DNA of 64,000 nt, from positions 558,001 through 622,000 of the forward strand of contig NZ_JBPPGG010000001.1 in assembly GCF_051304405.1 (NCBI RefSeq), written 5' to 3'. The stretch is from Pedomonas sp051304405. Lineage in GTDB: Bacteria; Pseudomonadota; Alphaproteobacteria; Sphingomonadales; Sphingomonadaceae. Below are positions 34,586 through 42,880 of this stretch, piece after piece (the first letter of the stretch is position 1; each line of letters begins with the position of its first letter). A program made the position numbers and the translations under genes. The notes under the pieces were generated by a model. The model was not told the origin of the DNA. It did not search any database and was given only the letters and a program-made list of their open reading frames with translations.

Positions 34586-35761
34586 CTAGACCGCCTGACC
34601 GGCCACCCAGCCGCTGGCCCAGGCCCACTGGAAATTGTAGCCGCCGAGCCAGCCGGTCACGTCCACCGCCTCGCCGATGGCATAGAGGCCGGGCACGGCG
34701 CGCGCCTCCATGGTTTTGCCCGACAGGCCGTCGGTGTCGATGCCGCCCAGCGTCACCTCCGCCTTGGCGTAGCCCTCGCTGCCGGCGGGCGTGATCGTCC
34801 AGCGCTTCAGCCGTTCGGCGAATGCGGCGAGCGCCTTGTCCGGCAGGTTGGCCATGGGGCCCTGAGGCAGTTGCTGCTCGGCGAGCGCGGCGGCAAGGCG
34901 CGCGGGCAGGATCTCGCCCAGCACGGTGCGGGGCTCGGCCTTGGGGCGCTCGCGCTTGCGCGCCTTTAGGAACGCCAGCGCGTCGAGCCCCGGCGCAAGG
35001 TCAAGGGCAATCGCCTGCCCCTCCCGCCAGTAGGAGGAGATTTGCAGGATCGCGGGGCCGGACAGCCCCCGGTGGGTGAACAGGATGTTCTCGCGGAATT
35101 CCTGCTTGCCGCACGCGGCGACCGCATCCACCGCCACGCCCGCCAGCTGCTGGCAGAAGGGCAGCAGGTCGGCCTCCGCCTTCAGGGGCACCAGCGCGGG
35201 GCGCGTCTCGGTGAGCGCAAGGCCGAAACGCCGGGCCAGCTGATGGGCGAAGGCGGTTGCGCCCATCCTGGGGATGGACGGCCCGCCGGTCGCCAGCACG
35301 AGGCTGGGGGCGTGGAAAGCGCCCCGGTCGGTCTCGACGCGGAAGCCTTCGCCGCCCGCGACATCGGTGATCCGGTGGCGCACCCTCACATCCACGTTGC
35401 CGGCCTGGCACTCGTTCATCAGCATGGCGACGATCTCCCGCGCCGAGCCGTCGCAGAACAGCTGGCCGAGGGTCTTCTCGTGGTAGGGGATGCGATGCTT
35501 CTCGACGAGGGCGATGAAGTCCCGCGCCGTGTAGCGGCTGAGGGCCGACTTGGCGAAGTGCGGGTTCTGCGACAGGTATCGCTCCGCCCCCGCATCCACG
35601 TTGGTGAAGTTGCAGCGCCCGCCGCCCGAGATGAGGATTTTCGAGCCGACCTTGTCGGCATGGTCGAGCAGCAGCACGCGCCGCCCGCGCTGGCCGGCGG
35701 TTGCGGCGCACATCAGGCCCGCCGCGCCCGCGCCCAGAATGATGACATCAAACGCTTCCAT
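34586..35761 (-). CDS. BaiN/YhiN-type NAD(P)/FAD-dependent oxidoreductase
   Basis: Seen: 391 residues with the N-terminal dinucleotide fold DVIILGAGAAGLMCAATAG, the HI0933/YhiN signature KVGSKILISGGGRCNFTN, and TRPALVPLKAEADL, ENILFTHRGLSGPAILQISSYW, VTLGGIDTDGLSGKTMEA and GLYAIGEAVDVTGWLGGYNFQWAWASG. Known: broad flavoprotein family; one branch reduces bile-acid intermediates, but the role in aerobic proteobacteria is not settled. The start at 35761 is set by the Rossmann motif at residue 4; the longer frame has no family match. Single gene. Confidence 0.9.
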   Translation of the reverse strand: MEAFDVIILGAGAAGLMCAATAGQRGRRVLLLDHADKVGSKILISGGGRCNFTNVDAGAERYLSQNPHFAKSALSRYTARDFIALVEKHRIPYHEKTLGQLFCDGSAREIVAMLMNECQAGNVDVRVRHRITDVAGGEGFRVETDRGAFHAPSLVLATGGPSIPRMGATAFAHQLARRFGLALTETRPALVPLKAEADLLPFCQQLAGVAVDAVAACGKQEFRENILFTHRGLSGPAILQISSYWREGQAIALDLAPGLDALAFLKARKRERPKAEPRTVLGEILPARLAAALAEQQLPQGPMANLPDKALAAFAERLKRWTITPAGSEGYAKAEVTLGGIDTDGLSGKTMEARAVPGLYAIGEAVDVTGWLGGYNFQWAWASGWVAGQAV

Positions 35762-36028
35762 CGGCGCTTCTCTACAGCCAAGCGCTCGAAACGGAAAGGA
35801 AGGCATGGAGTCGCGCAAGCTCCAACGCCTAAGCTCTGCCTCGATTTGTCCGGCTATAGCTCGCCTGTAATAGATCCTTCCCGGCTCGCCAGGATTCTCC
35901 GGCAAGCTGTCCAGCCGCAACAGGGCGGATCTTCATCTAAGACGTCTTTATCATCGGGCCTTTTCCTTTGCGTGACGTCCGCTTTTCGGCCTCACCACCC
36001 TCGTTCAGCTCAACCATTGGAGATGCAC

Positions 36029-36130
36029 ATGCACGCTCTCAACCCTGTGCCCGAGCCGGGCGCGGCGGCCCTGCTCCTGACCGGCCTCGCGCCGCTGGGC
36101 CTCGCCCTGCGGCGGCGGAACCGCGCGTAA
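36029..36130 (+). CDS. PEP-CTERM micro-protein (33 residues)
   Basis: Seen: 33 residues, MHALNP then VPEPGAAALLLTGL, APLGLALRRR and NRA. This is a complete PEP-CTERM signal (VPEP, one hydrophobic helix, Arg cluster) with almost nothing in front of it. GGAG lies six bases before ATG 36029; an ATG at 36023 is in frame but too close to it. Known: PEP-CTERM tails are cut by exosortase and direct proteins to the surface or matrix. A protein this short is either a micro-substrate or the relic of a longer gene. No conserved passenger domain is visible upstream in frame. A terminator follows at 36158. Confidence 0.6.
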   Translation: MHALNPVPEPGAAALLLTGLAPLGLALRRRNRA

Positions 36131-36157
36131 CGGCGCGCAGGGGGACAACAGGGGGGC

Positions 36158-36190
36158 GGGAGCGCCGGAGCCGGCGGCGCTCCCCTTTTC
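36158..36190. terminator. Terminator between two convergent micro-protein genes
   Basis: GGGAGCGCCG (36158-36167) and CGGCGCTCCC (36175-36184) form a 10-bp stem with a seven-base loop, then CTTTTC. It serves the PEP-CTERM gene on plus and could serve the minus-strand gene ending at 36199. Confidence 0.75.
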
Positions 36191-36198
36191 TCCGGCGA

Positions 36199-36435
36199 TC
36201 AGGCGTGCTCCCGCGCGGTGCGGCGCATCCGGCGCTGGCCGAGCAAGCCCGCCAGCCCGAGCAGGCCGACCCAGCCGTACTCAAAGTCCTGATCCGCAGG
36301 CAGTTCCGTGGGCTCGGCGTTCTCGACGTTGCGCGGCACCACCGCCTCGTCGATGCGGGCAGCGCCGGGGCCGGACAGGCCGGCCGCCAGAACCACAGCG
36401 CCCGCCGCAGCGGCCCCCTTGAGCTTGAAACGCAT
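36199..36435 (-). CDS. Small secreted protein with WGxxGxxG-like C-terminal anchor
   Basis: Seen: 78 residues with a signal peptide (GAAAAGAVVLAAGLSGPGAA), a 25-residue acidic middle (RIDEAVVPRNVENAEPTELPADQDFE) and a C-terminal segment YGWVGLLGLAGLLGQRRMRR: Gly/Leu-rich helix then Arg cluster. This resembles the WGxxGxxG-type sorting/anchor tails found on small proteins in alphaproteobacteria. AAGGGA lies 9 bases before ATG 36435. It faces the PEP-CTERM micro-gene across one shared terminator. The two may share a processing pathway, but no sortase-like gene is in the window. Confidence 0.65.
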   Translation of the reverse strand: MRFKLKGAAAAGAVVLAAGLSGPGAARIDEAVVPRNVENAEPTELPADQDFEYGWVGLLGLAGLLGQRRMRRTAREHA

Positions 36436-36630
36436 ATCACGATCCCTTCCACAGCGAAGACAACCCCGCGCGCGGGGCTGTATCGCTAACGCATCCACCG
36501 GCGCCGAGGATCCCCCTGCCGGCCGGCCCGTTTACCGGTCGTGTGCGTTACGTTCGGTATCCTCTTCTCTCCGCTTTGGTCTTTGGTAGAAACGAAACCT
36601 CACGCAGCTACACGAAGGATCTTCCGCTTG

Positions 36631-37401
36631 ATGGAACACCTCGCCGCGATTGCCACCGACCCCGCAGCCTGGGCGGCGCTTGCGACCCTCATCGCCATGG
36701 AGGTCGTGCTTGGCATCGACAACCTGATTTTCATCTCGATCCTCTCCAACAAGCTGCCGGAAGGGCAGCGCGAAAAGGCGCGGCGAATCGGCATCAGCCT
36801 GGCGCTGATCATGCGGCTGGCGCTCCTCAGCACGGTGGCGTTCATCGTGCAGCTCACCCAGCCGATCTTCACGCTGTTCGATCACGCCTTTTCCTGGCGC
36901 GACCTGATCCTCATTGCGGGCGGCCTGTTCCTGGTGTGGAAGGCCACCAAGGAAATCCATCACAACGTCGACCCCACGCCCACCGATGACGTGTTCGACA
37001 CCAGCAAGGCCGGCATCGGCTTCACGGCGGCCATCGGCCAGATCCTGCTGCTCGACCTGGTGTTCTCCATCGACAGCATCATCACCGCCGTCGGCATGAC
37101 CGACAACCTGGCCATCATGTTCATCGCCGTCATCGTGGCGGTGACGGTGATGCTGGTGGCGGCGACGCCGCTGGCCAACTTCATCGCCGCCAACCCGACG
37201 GTCGTGATGCTGGCGCTGGGCTTCCTGCTGCTCATCGGCACCACGCTGATCGCCGAAGGCTTCGGCGCGCACGTGCCCAAGGGCTATGTCTACGCCGCGA
37301 TGGCGTTCTCGGCCGGTGTTGAAACCCTCAACATTCTGGCGCGGCGGGCTGCGCGCCGGAAGGCCGGGGAGAAGCAGGACAACACGCCCGCCTCCGAGTA
37401 A
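36631..37401 (+). CDS. TerC family membrane protein
   Basis: Seen: 256 residues with seven to nine hydrophobic helices, the acidic signatures ALIAMEVVLGIDNLIFISILSNKLP and LLLDLVFSIDSIITAVGMTDN in the two halves, and a basic C-terminus. Known: TerC proteins include manganese exporters (Alx/MeeF-like) that protect the exoenzymes' metal supply, and tellurite-resistance members. Start ATG 36631 fits the family; the frame is open to 36541 with no conservation. Convergent with a hemerythrin gene across a strong terminator. Confidence 0.93.
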   Translation: MEHLAAIATDPAAWAALATLIAMEVVLGIDNLIFISILSNKLPEGQREKARRIGISLALIMRLALLSTVAFIVQLTQPIFTLFDHAFSWRDLILIAGGLFLVWKATKEIHHNVDPTPTDDVFDTSKAGIGFTAAIGQILLLDLVFSIDSIITAVGMTDNLAIMFIAVIVAVTVMLVAATPLANFIAANPTVVMLALGFLLLIGTTLIAEGFGAHVPKGYVYAAMAFSAGVETLNILARRAARRKAGEKQDNTPASE

Positions 37402-37445
37402 CCGGGGACGAGCAGCCGGGGCAGCGCAAGCGCCCCCTGAAACGC

Positions 37446-37480
37446 GAACGGGCGGCCCGATGGACCGCCCGTTCCGTTTA
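37446..37480. terminator. Terminator after terC-family gene
   Basis: GAACGGGCGG (37446-37455) and CCGCCCGTTC (37465-37474) form a perfect 10-bp stem with a nine-base loop, then CGTTTA. It lies between convergent genes. Confidence 0.85.
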
Positions 37481-37504
37481 TCGGCGCCTTCCGGCAGACG
37501 AGGC

Positions 37505-38278
37505 TCAGGTGCGCGCCTGCATCCCGGTCTCGGCGGTGGCGGTGCGGCGCCGACCCGCGCCGCCCTGCTTCATCAGCTGGGCATGACGGGCGGCCAGCTC
37601 CTCCCCCATGGCGACAAGGTCGAGGCCGGTCTTTTTCACCTGGGGGAACAGCTCGCGCTCCTCCTCCTTCACGTGGTGCTTCACATATTCCTTCAGCACC
37701 GTGACCTTGGCGTTGTAGAGCGGCTCGGAGGGACGCATGGACTCGATCTCGGCGATCAGCCGCTTGACGGAGTCGTGCTCCACCTGGGCCTCGTCCAGCA
37801 GATCCTGCTCGCTCAGCTCCGCCCGCGCCGCCGGGTAGAAGATTTCCTCCTCGATCCGGGCGTGCACGGTCAGCGCCTGGGCGATCCGGCGCATCACGCT
37901 TGCGCGGGTGCGGCCGTCTCCCGCCTCCTCGAACTGCTTGAACAACGCATCCACCAGGCGGTGATCCTGCTTCAGGAACTGCACCGCATCCTGACCACGC
38001 CGGGCCGCCTGCCGCCCGGCCGGGGCTTTCGCGCTGCCGGTGCGCGCTCCGCCCGCCGCCGCCTTCGCGGCGCTGCGGGAGACGGACCCTGCGCGGGAGT
38101 CCGCGCGCGCCTGTGCGGTCCGGGACTGGCTGCGTTGGCTGGAGGCGTCGTCGGACGGCGCCATCTGCGCGTCGCTCCTCGACCGTCCCGCGGCTTGCCG
38201 CGCCCCAGTCCCCTTCCGGCTCTGCGCGGCCCGCCCGCGGGACTTTCCGCCAGACTTCCTGGCTCCTGTTGCTGCCAT
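37505..38278 (-). CDS. Hemerythrin-domain protein with long basic N-terminal tail
   Basis: Seen: 257 residues. The first 95 are Lys/Arg/Ser/Ala-rich and look like a histone-H1-type tail. Residues about 95-230 form a hemerythrin-like four-helix domain with FLKQDHRLVDALFKQF, HARIEEEIFYPAAR, VEHDSVKRLIAE and EYVKHHVKEEERELFP, giving the expected His/Glu di-iron ligands. Known: bacterial hemerythrins sense or store oxygen or deal with nitric oxide. The tail could bind DNA or RNA. AAGGAG lies before ATG 38278. A second hemerythrin-domain protein without such a tail is at 42881. Confidence 0.88.
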   Translation of the reverse strand: MAATGARKSGGKSRGRAAQSRKGTGARQAAGRSRSDAQMAPSDDASSQRSQSRTAQARADSRAGSVSRSAAKAAAGGARTGSAKAPAGRQAARRGQDAVQFLKQDHRLVDALFKQFEEAGDGRTRASVMRRIAQALTVHARIEEEIFYPAARAELSEQDLLDEAQVEHDSVKRLIAEIESMRPSEPLYNAKVTVLKEYVKHHVKEEERELFPQVKKTGLDLVAMGEELAARHAQLMKQGGAGRRRTATAETGMQART

Positions 38279-38427
38279 CGTCCACTCCTTGACGTTTCGG
38301 CACTGCGCCGTTGTTTCAGCAACGGTTTCGCAAAGGCGCGGTTCCGCGCCAGAGCGCCGACGGCCGGGCTCAACGGCAGGAACAACCCCCACCCTGCGGC
38401 GTTCCCGGGCGGACGATGGAGGCGCGT

Positions 38428-38652
38428 ATGAAAACGCTGAATCTCATTACGCTGATTCTGACGATCATCGGCGGCATCAACTGGGGCCTGATCGCCCTGG
38501 CGGACTTCAACCTGGTGACCGCCCTGTTCGGAGTCGACACGACTCTGACGAACATCGTCTATGCGCTGGTGGGGCTGTCGGCCCTTTACCAGCTGATCCC
38601 CTTTGTGCGGGCCTGGCAGCTCGGCGAAGTGCGGGCCGAGAGCGCGCACTGA
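38428..38652 (+). CDS. DUF378 small membrane protein
   Basis: Seen: 74 residues, two hydrophobic helices (TLILTIIGGINWGLIALADF and NIVYALVGLSALYQLIPFVR) with the GGINWGL signature of DUF378. Function unknown. GGAGG lies eight bases before ATG 38428. A strong terminator follows. It is divergent from the hemerythrin gene. Confidence 0.92.
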   Translation: MKTLNLITLILTIIGGINWGLIALADFNLVTALFGVDTTLTNIVYALVGLSALYQLIPFVRAWQLGEVRAESAH

Positions 38653-38694
38653 CCGTCTGCCCGCCCTTCTCGACAGACTCCCGGCAGAGACCGG

Positions 38695-38732
38695 AAAAGG
38701 GCGCGGACCCCATGCGGCCGCGCCCTTTTTTT
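38695..38732. terminator. Intrinsic terminator after DUF378 gene
   Basis: AAAAGGGCGCGG (38695-38706) pairs with CCGCGCCCTTTT (38718-38729) around an 11-base loop and is followed by further T. The A run makes it work for the minus strand too, where the acyl-CoA dehydrogenase gene ends at 38754. Confidence 0.9.
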
Positions 38733-38753
38733 CCGGTCTTTTTCCCGGCCGCC

Positions 38754-39893
38754 TCAGGCGGCGTCGGCGAGCGTCTCGACGCGCGACAGATGATGGTCGG
38801 TGGTGCCGAACAGCCCCTCGATCATGGTTGCCCGCTTGAAATAATGGCCGATGGCCAGTTCGTCGGTCATGCCCATGCCGCCGTGGATCTGGATGGCGTT
38901 CTGTCCCACGAACGTGGCCGACCGGCCCACATAGGCCTTGGCGGCGGAGACCGCCCGCGCCCGCTCCTGCGGCGGCGCGCCCAGCTTGAGCGTGGCGAGA
39001 TAGGTCATGGAGACGGACTGCTCCAGGGCCATGAACATGTCGACCATCCGGTGCTGGAGCACCTGGAAGCTGGCGATGGGCACGCCGAACTGGCGGCGCT
39101 GGCGGGCATAGTCGAGCGTGCCCTCGTGCAGCCTGCGCATGCAGCCGACCGCCTCCGCGCACACGGCCGCCGTCGCCTCGTCGATCACCTGCTCGATCAG
39201 CGGCAGCGCCGCGCCTTCCGCGCCGATGAGATTTTCCGCCGGCACCTCCACCCCGTCGAAGCGGATCTCCGAGGCGCGCAGGCCGTCAACCGTCGGGAAG
39301 TCGGTGGCGTGGAGGCCCCGCGCCCCCTTCTCCACCAGAAACAGCGACAGACCCTCCGGCGAGTCCACGTCGCCGTCCGTCCGCGCGGTGACGATCAGGT
39401 GCGTCGCCCAGGGCGCGCCGATGACCACCGCCTTGTGGCCCGTCAGCACATACGCCCCGCCGCGCCGCCTGGCGGTGGTCTCCACATGGCGCCAGGTGTA
39501 GCGCGCCTTGTGCTCCGCATAGGCGAAGGCAAGACGCGCCTCGCCGCTGATGATCCGCTCCGCCAGATCCCGCGCCTGCGGCCAGCCGGAATGTTTGAGA
39601 AGGCCGCCGCCGATCACCACGGTGCCCAGATACGGCTCCACCACCAGCGCCTTGCCGAACTCCTCCATGATGATCATGGTCTCGACCGGGCCGCCGCCAA
39701 AGCCGCCCAGGCTCTCCGGCAGGGCCGCGCCCAGCAGCCCCAGCTCCCCGGCGAAGGCTTGCCAGATCTCCGGCCGCCATCCCTCGGGCGAGGCCACCAC
39801 CCGGCGGCGCGTCTCGAAGTCATAGCGGTCCGCCAGGAAGCGGGAGACCTGCTCCCGCAGCAGCGTCTGTTCCTCGGTGAAATTGAAATCCAT
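38754..39893 (-). CDS. Acyl-CoA dehydrogenase family protein (1)
   Basis: FAD enzyme that introduces an alpha-beta double bond into acyl-CoA. Seen: 379 residues, MDFNFTEEQTLLREQVSRFL at the start, PESLGGFGGGPVETMIIMEEFGK, AFAYAEHKARYTW, and the C-terminal HGGMGMTDELAIGHYFKRATM region. Normal length. It follows the second dehydrogenase gene after 41 bp, and such pairs often form a hetero-oligomer for one substrate (steroid side chains, branched or aromatic acyl-CoA). The neighbouring paa genes suggest aromatic or dicarboxylic acyl-CoA work, but this is inference. Confidence 0.93.
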   Translation of the reverse strand: MDFNFTEEQTLLREQVSRFLADRYDFETRRRVVASPEGWRPEIWQAFAGELGLLGAALPESLGGFGGGPVETMIIMEEFGKALVVEPYLGTVVIGGGLLKHSGWPQARDLAERIISGEARLAFAYAEHKARYTWRHVETTARRRGGAYVLTGHKAVVIGAPWATHLIVTARTDGDVDSPEGLSLFLVEKGARGLHATDFPTVDGLRASEIRFDGVEVPAENLIGAEGAALPLIEQVIDEATAAVCAEAVGCMRRLHEGTLDYARQRRQFGVPIASFQVLQHRMVDMFMALEQSVSMTYLATLKLGAPPQERARAVSAAKAYVGRSATFVGQNAIQIHGGMGMTDELAIGHYFKRATMIEGLFGTTDHHLSRVETLADAA

Positions 39894-39934
39894 GCCTCAC
39901 TCCCCGGCATATCCTGTCTGCGGCAGGGGCGTGC

Positions 39935-41131
39935 TCACAGCCCCAGCACCTGCTTGGCGATGATGTTGTGCTGGATCTCGTTGGAGCCGCCGTAGATGGA
40001 CGTCTTGCGCATGTTGAAATAGGCGGGCGCGGCCCGGTGGGCGTATGCCGGCCCGATGGGCGGCACATTGCCTCCGGCCTCGGGGAAGCCCCGGAAATAG
40101 GGCGCGCCGTAATGGCCCGCCGCCTCCAGCGCCAGCTCGGTCAGCCGCTGCTGGATCTCCGAGCCCCGGATCTTGAGCAGCGAGGACTCCGGCCCCGGCC
40201 CGCGGCCCGCGCTCTCCGATGCCAGCACCCGCAGCACCGTATATTCCAGCGCCAGCAGATCCACCTCCAGCTCGGTGAGCTTGCGGGCGAAGAAGGGGTC
40301 CTCGATCAGCGGCCGGCCGCCGCTGCGCTCCTCCCGCGCGATCGCCCGCAGCTTCTCCAGCCCGCGCTTGGAGCGGGACACCGCCGCGATGCCGGTGCGC
40401 TCGTGGGCCAGCAGGAACTTGGCGCAGGTCCAGCCCTTGTTTTCCTCGTGGATGCGGTTCTCCACCGGCACCCGCACGTTGTCGAGGAATACCTCGTTCA
40501 CCTCGTGCTCGCCGCCCAGCGTGATGATGGGCCGCACGGTCACGCCCGGCGACTTCATGTCGATGAGCAGGAAGCTGATGCCCTCCTGCGGCCGCGCGGT
40601 CGGGTCGGTGCGGACGAGGAAGAACCCCCAGTCCGCATACTGGGCCAGGGTGGTCCAGGTTTTCTGGCCGTTCACGATGTAGTGGTCGCCCTCGCGCCGC
40701 GCCTGGGTGCGCAGCGAGGCGAGGTCCGAGCCCGCGCCGGGCTCGGAATAGCCCTGGCACCACCAGATGTCGCCCGCAAGCGTCGGCGGCAGGAAGCGCT
40801 GCTTCTGCTCCGGCGTGCCGAAGGTGTAGATGACCGGCCCCACCATGTTGATGCCGAAGGGAATGACGGGGATGGTGTCGGCGCGCGCGCACTCCTCCTC
40901 CCAGATGTGGCGCTGCACCGGCGTCCAGCCCGCGCCGCCGTATTCCACCGGCCAGTGCGGCGCGACCCAGCCCTTCCTGGCGAGCACGCGGTGCCAGGAG
41001 AGAATCTCCTCCTTGCTCAGCCCTTCGACCGACTCTCCCCTGCCGCGCAAGGCGGGCGGATAATGCTCGGCAATGAACGCCCGCACTTCCTGCCGGAACG
41101 ACTCGTCCTCCGGCGAGAATTCCAGATTCAT
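39935..41131 (-). CDS. Acyl-CoA dehydrogenase family protein (2)
   Basis: Seen: 398 residues, MNLEFSPEDESFRQEVRAFI at the start, WPVEYGGAGWTPVQRHIWEEE, WCQGYSEPGAGSDLASL (FAD/substrate loop), WTTLAQYADWGFFLVRTD, and the end YGGSNEIQHNIIAKQVLGL typical of the family. Start ATG 41131 is behind GGGGGAGGATGAG; the longer frame is unconserved. First gene of the two-dehydrogenase operon and divergent from a LuxR-type regulator, which is a candidate to control it. Confidence 0.94.
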   Translation of the reverse strand: MNLEFSPEDESFRQEVRAFIAEHYPPALRGRGESVEGLSKEEILSWHRVLARKGWVAPHWPVEYGGAGWTPVQRHIWEEECARADTIPVIPFGINMVGPVIYTFGTPEQKQRFLPPTLAGDIWWCQGYSEPGAGSDLASLRTQARREGDHYIVNGQKTWTTLAQYADWGFFLVRTDPTARPQEGISFLLIDMKSPGVTVRPIITLGGEHEVNEVFLDNVRVPVENRIHEENKGWTCAKFLLAHERTGIAAVSRSKRGLEKLRAIAREERSGGRPLIEDPFFARKLTELEVDLLALEYTVLRVLASESAGRGPGPESSLLKIRGSEIQQRLTELALEAAGHYGAPYFRGFPEAGGNVPPIGPAYAHRAAPAYFNMRKTSIYGGSNEIQHNIIAKQVLGL

Positions 41132-41595
41132 CGACTCATCCTCCCCCTGGACATGTCTGGCGGGGCGGTTTGGCCAGCCCCTGTTCCTTGGCGGCCATGT
41201 TACCGTTTTTTGAAGAATCGGATAGCGACTCTTTTGGGGGTGTCGAGCGATTTTCCTGTTGTCGGTATGCAACACCCCGGCAGAATCCTCAGCCGCCGTC
41301 AGCAGCCGGAAACGGCCTGACGCCCCGGCTTTCCCTCTTCAGAAAGTGCGGATTTCCGCGCATTCGGTGCTAGTGCCAAGGCTCGCTGGACCCTATCCGC
41401 CCTGTCGCACCACCCAAAAGTTTCCAAATACGGGTCTTGAGTCTTTCCCGAAACCGCACACCATTATGAAAAGAACGGAACGGCAAAAGCCGCCTCCTGC
41501 CATCCGGCCCTGCCGGACCCGGGCAGGCAAGAACAAAAAAAGAGCATTCACCAAAAGCCACGGGGAGGACTGCGGAATGCAGTGTGTTTTGGCTT
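41132..41595. other. Divergent intergenic region, acyl-CoA dehydrogenase / LuxR-type gene
   Basis: A 464 bp gap without a convincing gene. It holds a distant inverted repeat GGGGTGT ... ACACCCC (about 41237-41279) and a 9-codon ORF (MQCVLAYGI, 41577-41606) with the best Shine-Dalgarno (GGGGAGGA) of the region, overlapping the start of the downstream gene. Confidence 0.5.
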
Positions 41596-41976
41596 ATGGC
41601 ATCTAAAGCTTCACTCACCCTGAACCATTCGTCTGCGGTTGCCGGCGAGATGGGATTTGCCCGCCTGGCGTCGCTGCTGGCGCCGGCTGTCGCCACCCAC
41701 CTGCCGCGTCTGATGACGCCGGCGGCCCGGCTTGAGCCCCGGCCCGTGCTGGAGCCGGCCGTCGTGCCGCCTCCGCGCGCGCTGACGCCCCGGGAACTGG
41801 ACGTGCTGCGCGGCGTGGCCGCGGGCCACTCCAACAAGGTGATCGCGCGCCAGCTTCACCTGACGCCCGAGACCATCAAGTGGCACCTGAAGAACATCAT
41901 GCGCAAGCTGGGGGTGCACAACCGCCAGGCCGCCGTCCGGCGGGCGACCGCCTGCGGCGTTCTGATGGTGGACTGA
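41596..41976 (+). CDS. LuxR/FixJ-type helix-turn-helix protein without receiver domain
   Basis: Seen: 126 residues. The N-terminal 60 are Ala/Pro-rich with no recognisable sensor, then a GerE/LuxR HTH: ALTPRELDVLRGVAAGHSNKVIARQLHLTPETIKWHLKNIMRKLGVHNRQAAVRRA. Known: this DNA-binding module activates transcription as a dimer, usually under a receiver or autoinducer domain that is missing here. Start is uncertain: ATG 41596 lies within a 9-codon ORF, and in-frame GTG 41584 would add four residues. The DUF2243 gene ends four bases past its stop on the other strand. Confidence 0.85.
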   Translation: MASKASLTLNHSSAVAGEMGFARLASLLAPAVATHLPRLMTPAARLEPRPVLEPAVVPPPRALTPRELDVLRGVAAGHSNKVIARQLHLTPETIKWHLKNIMRKLGVHNRQAAVRRATACGVLMVD

Positions 41977-41979
41977 GGG

Positions 41980-42864
41980 TCAGGCCGGCCGGCTGCGGAC
42001 CGGAGCGGGGCCCCGGGCGAAACAGCCCGGCGGCGAGAGCGTGCCGCTGACGAACAGCGCGCCCGCGCCGTACAGCCGCCAGCGGTCCGTCATGCCGCCG
42101 TCCAGGGCGAGCACGGCAACGCCGCCCCCGGCATCGAGCCAGACCACGCGCCCGCCCGCCGCACCCGCCGCCCGCAGCGCGGCCTGGGGCGGCGCCGTGG
42201 GCGGGAACACCACCAGCGCCAGCCCGTCCGGCAATGCCTCCGGCACGGGACGCAGCGCCCAGCCGCCGGCCGCGAGCACGACGAGGCCGAGCAGGAACGC
42301 GGTGCGGCCGGACGACCGCCCCCGCGTCGAGACGCCCGGGCCATCGCCGCCCCGGCTTCCTTCGCGCCACAGCGCCGCGCCCGCAACGAGCAGCGCCGCA
42401 CCGGCGACGAAAAAGGCCACATCCCAGAACAGCACGGACTCCGCCTCCATGCGGATGTGATGCAGGCCGAGCAGCCAGTGGGAGACGATCGCGTCCACCA
42501 CATGCCACAGGCCGAACCCCGCCAGCACTGCCCCGAGAAAGCGGCGGCCGGGAAGATCGGGCGCAACGCGCCGGGCGCGCCACAGCAGCCACAGACCCGT
42601 CAGCGCGATGACGTACATCAGCGCATGGAACAGGCCGTCGGCCAGCACCTGCACGCGCAGGCTGTGCCAGGACGCCCCGCCCCGGGACACATCACCAAGT
42701 CCGCTCAGCACATGGTACCACTGGAGAATCTGGTGCAGGAGGATGCCGTCGAAGAAGCCGCCCAGCGCGAAGCCCAGCGTCGCGCCGGCCGTGCCGAGTT
42801 CGCGCGGGGCGCCGCGCTCCGGCGCGCCTCCTCCGCCGCCTCCCCACCGGTCCTCCCGAGCCAT
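41980..42864 (-). CDS. DUF2243 membrane protein with C-terminal extension
   Basis: Seen: 294 residues. The first 170 hold four hydrophobic helices with GFALGGFFDGILLHQILQWYHVLSG and HVVDAIVSHWLLGLHHIR, diagnostic of DUF2243. A further helix and a 90-residue periplasmic-looking tail (LRPVPEALPDGLALVVFPP onward) go beyond the usual length. Conserved His residues in the helices could bind metal or heme, but no function is known. The hemerythrin gene upstream on the same strand is 16 bp away, so the two are likely co-transcribed. Confidence 0.88.
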   Translation of the reverse strand: MAREDRWGGGGGGAPERGAPRELGTAGATLGFALGGFFDGILLHQILQWYHVLSGLGDVSRGGASWHSLRVQVLADGLFHALMYVIALTGLWLLWRARRVAPDLPGRRFLGAVLAGFGLWHVVDAIVSHWLLGLHHIRMEAESVLFWDVAFFVAGAALLVAGAALWREGSRGGDGPGVSTRGRSSGRTAFLLGLVVLAAGGWALRPVPEALPDGLALVVFPPTAPPQAALRAAGAAGGRVVWLDAGGGVAVLALDGGMTDRWRLYGAGALFVSGTLSPPGCFARGPAPVRSRPA

Positions 42865-42880
42865 GGGCGCGCCGCCTTCG

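Noticed and set aside
35042..36130. Reading the PEP-CTERM signal as the end of a 362-residue protein in the same open frame
   Set aside because: The upstream part of that frame is antisense to the conserved BaiN-like flavoprotein and shows no signal peptide or passenger domain.
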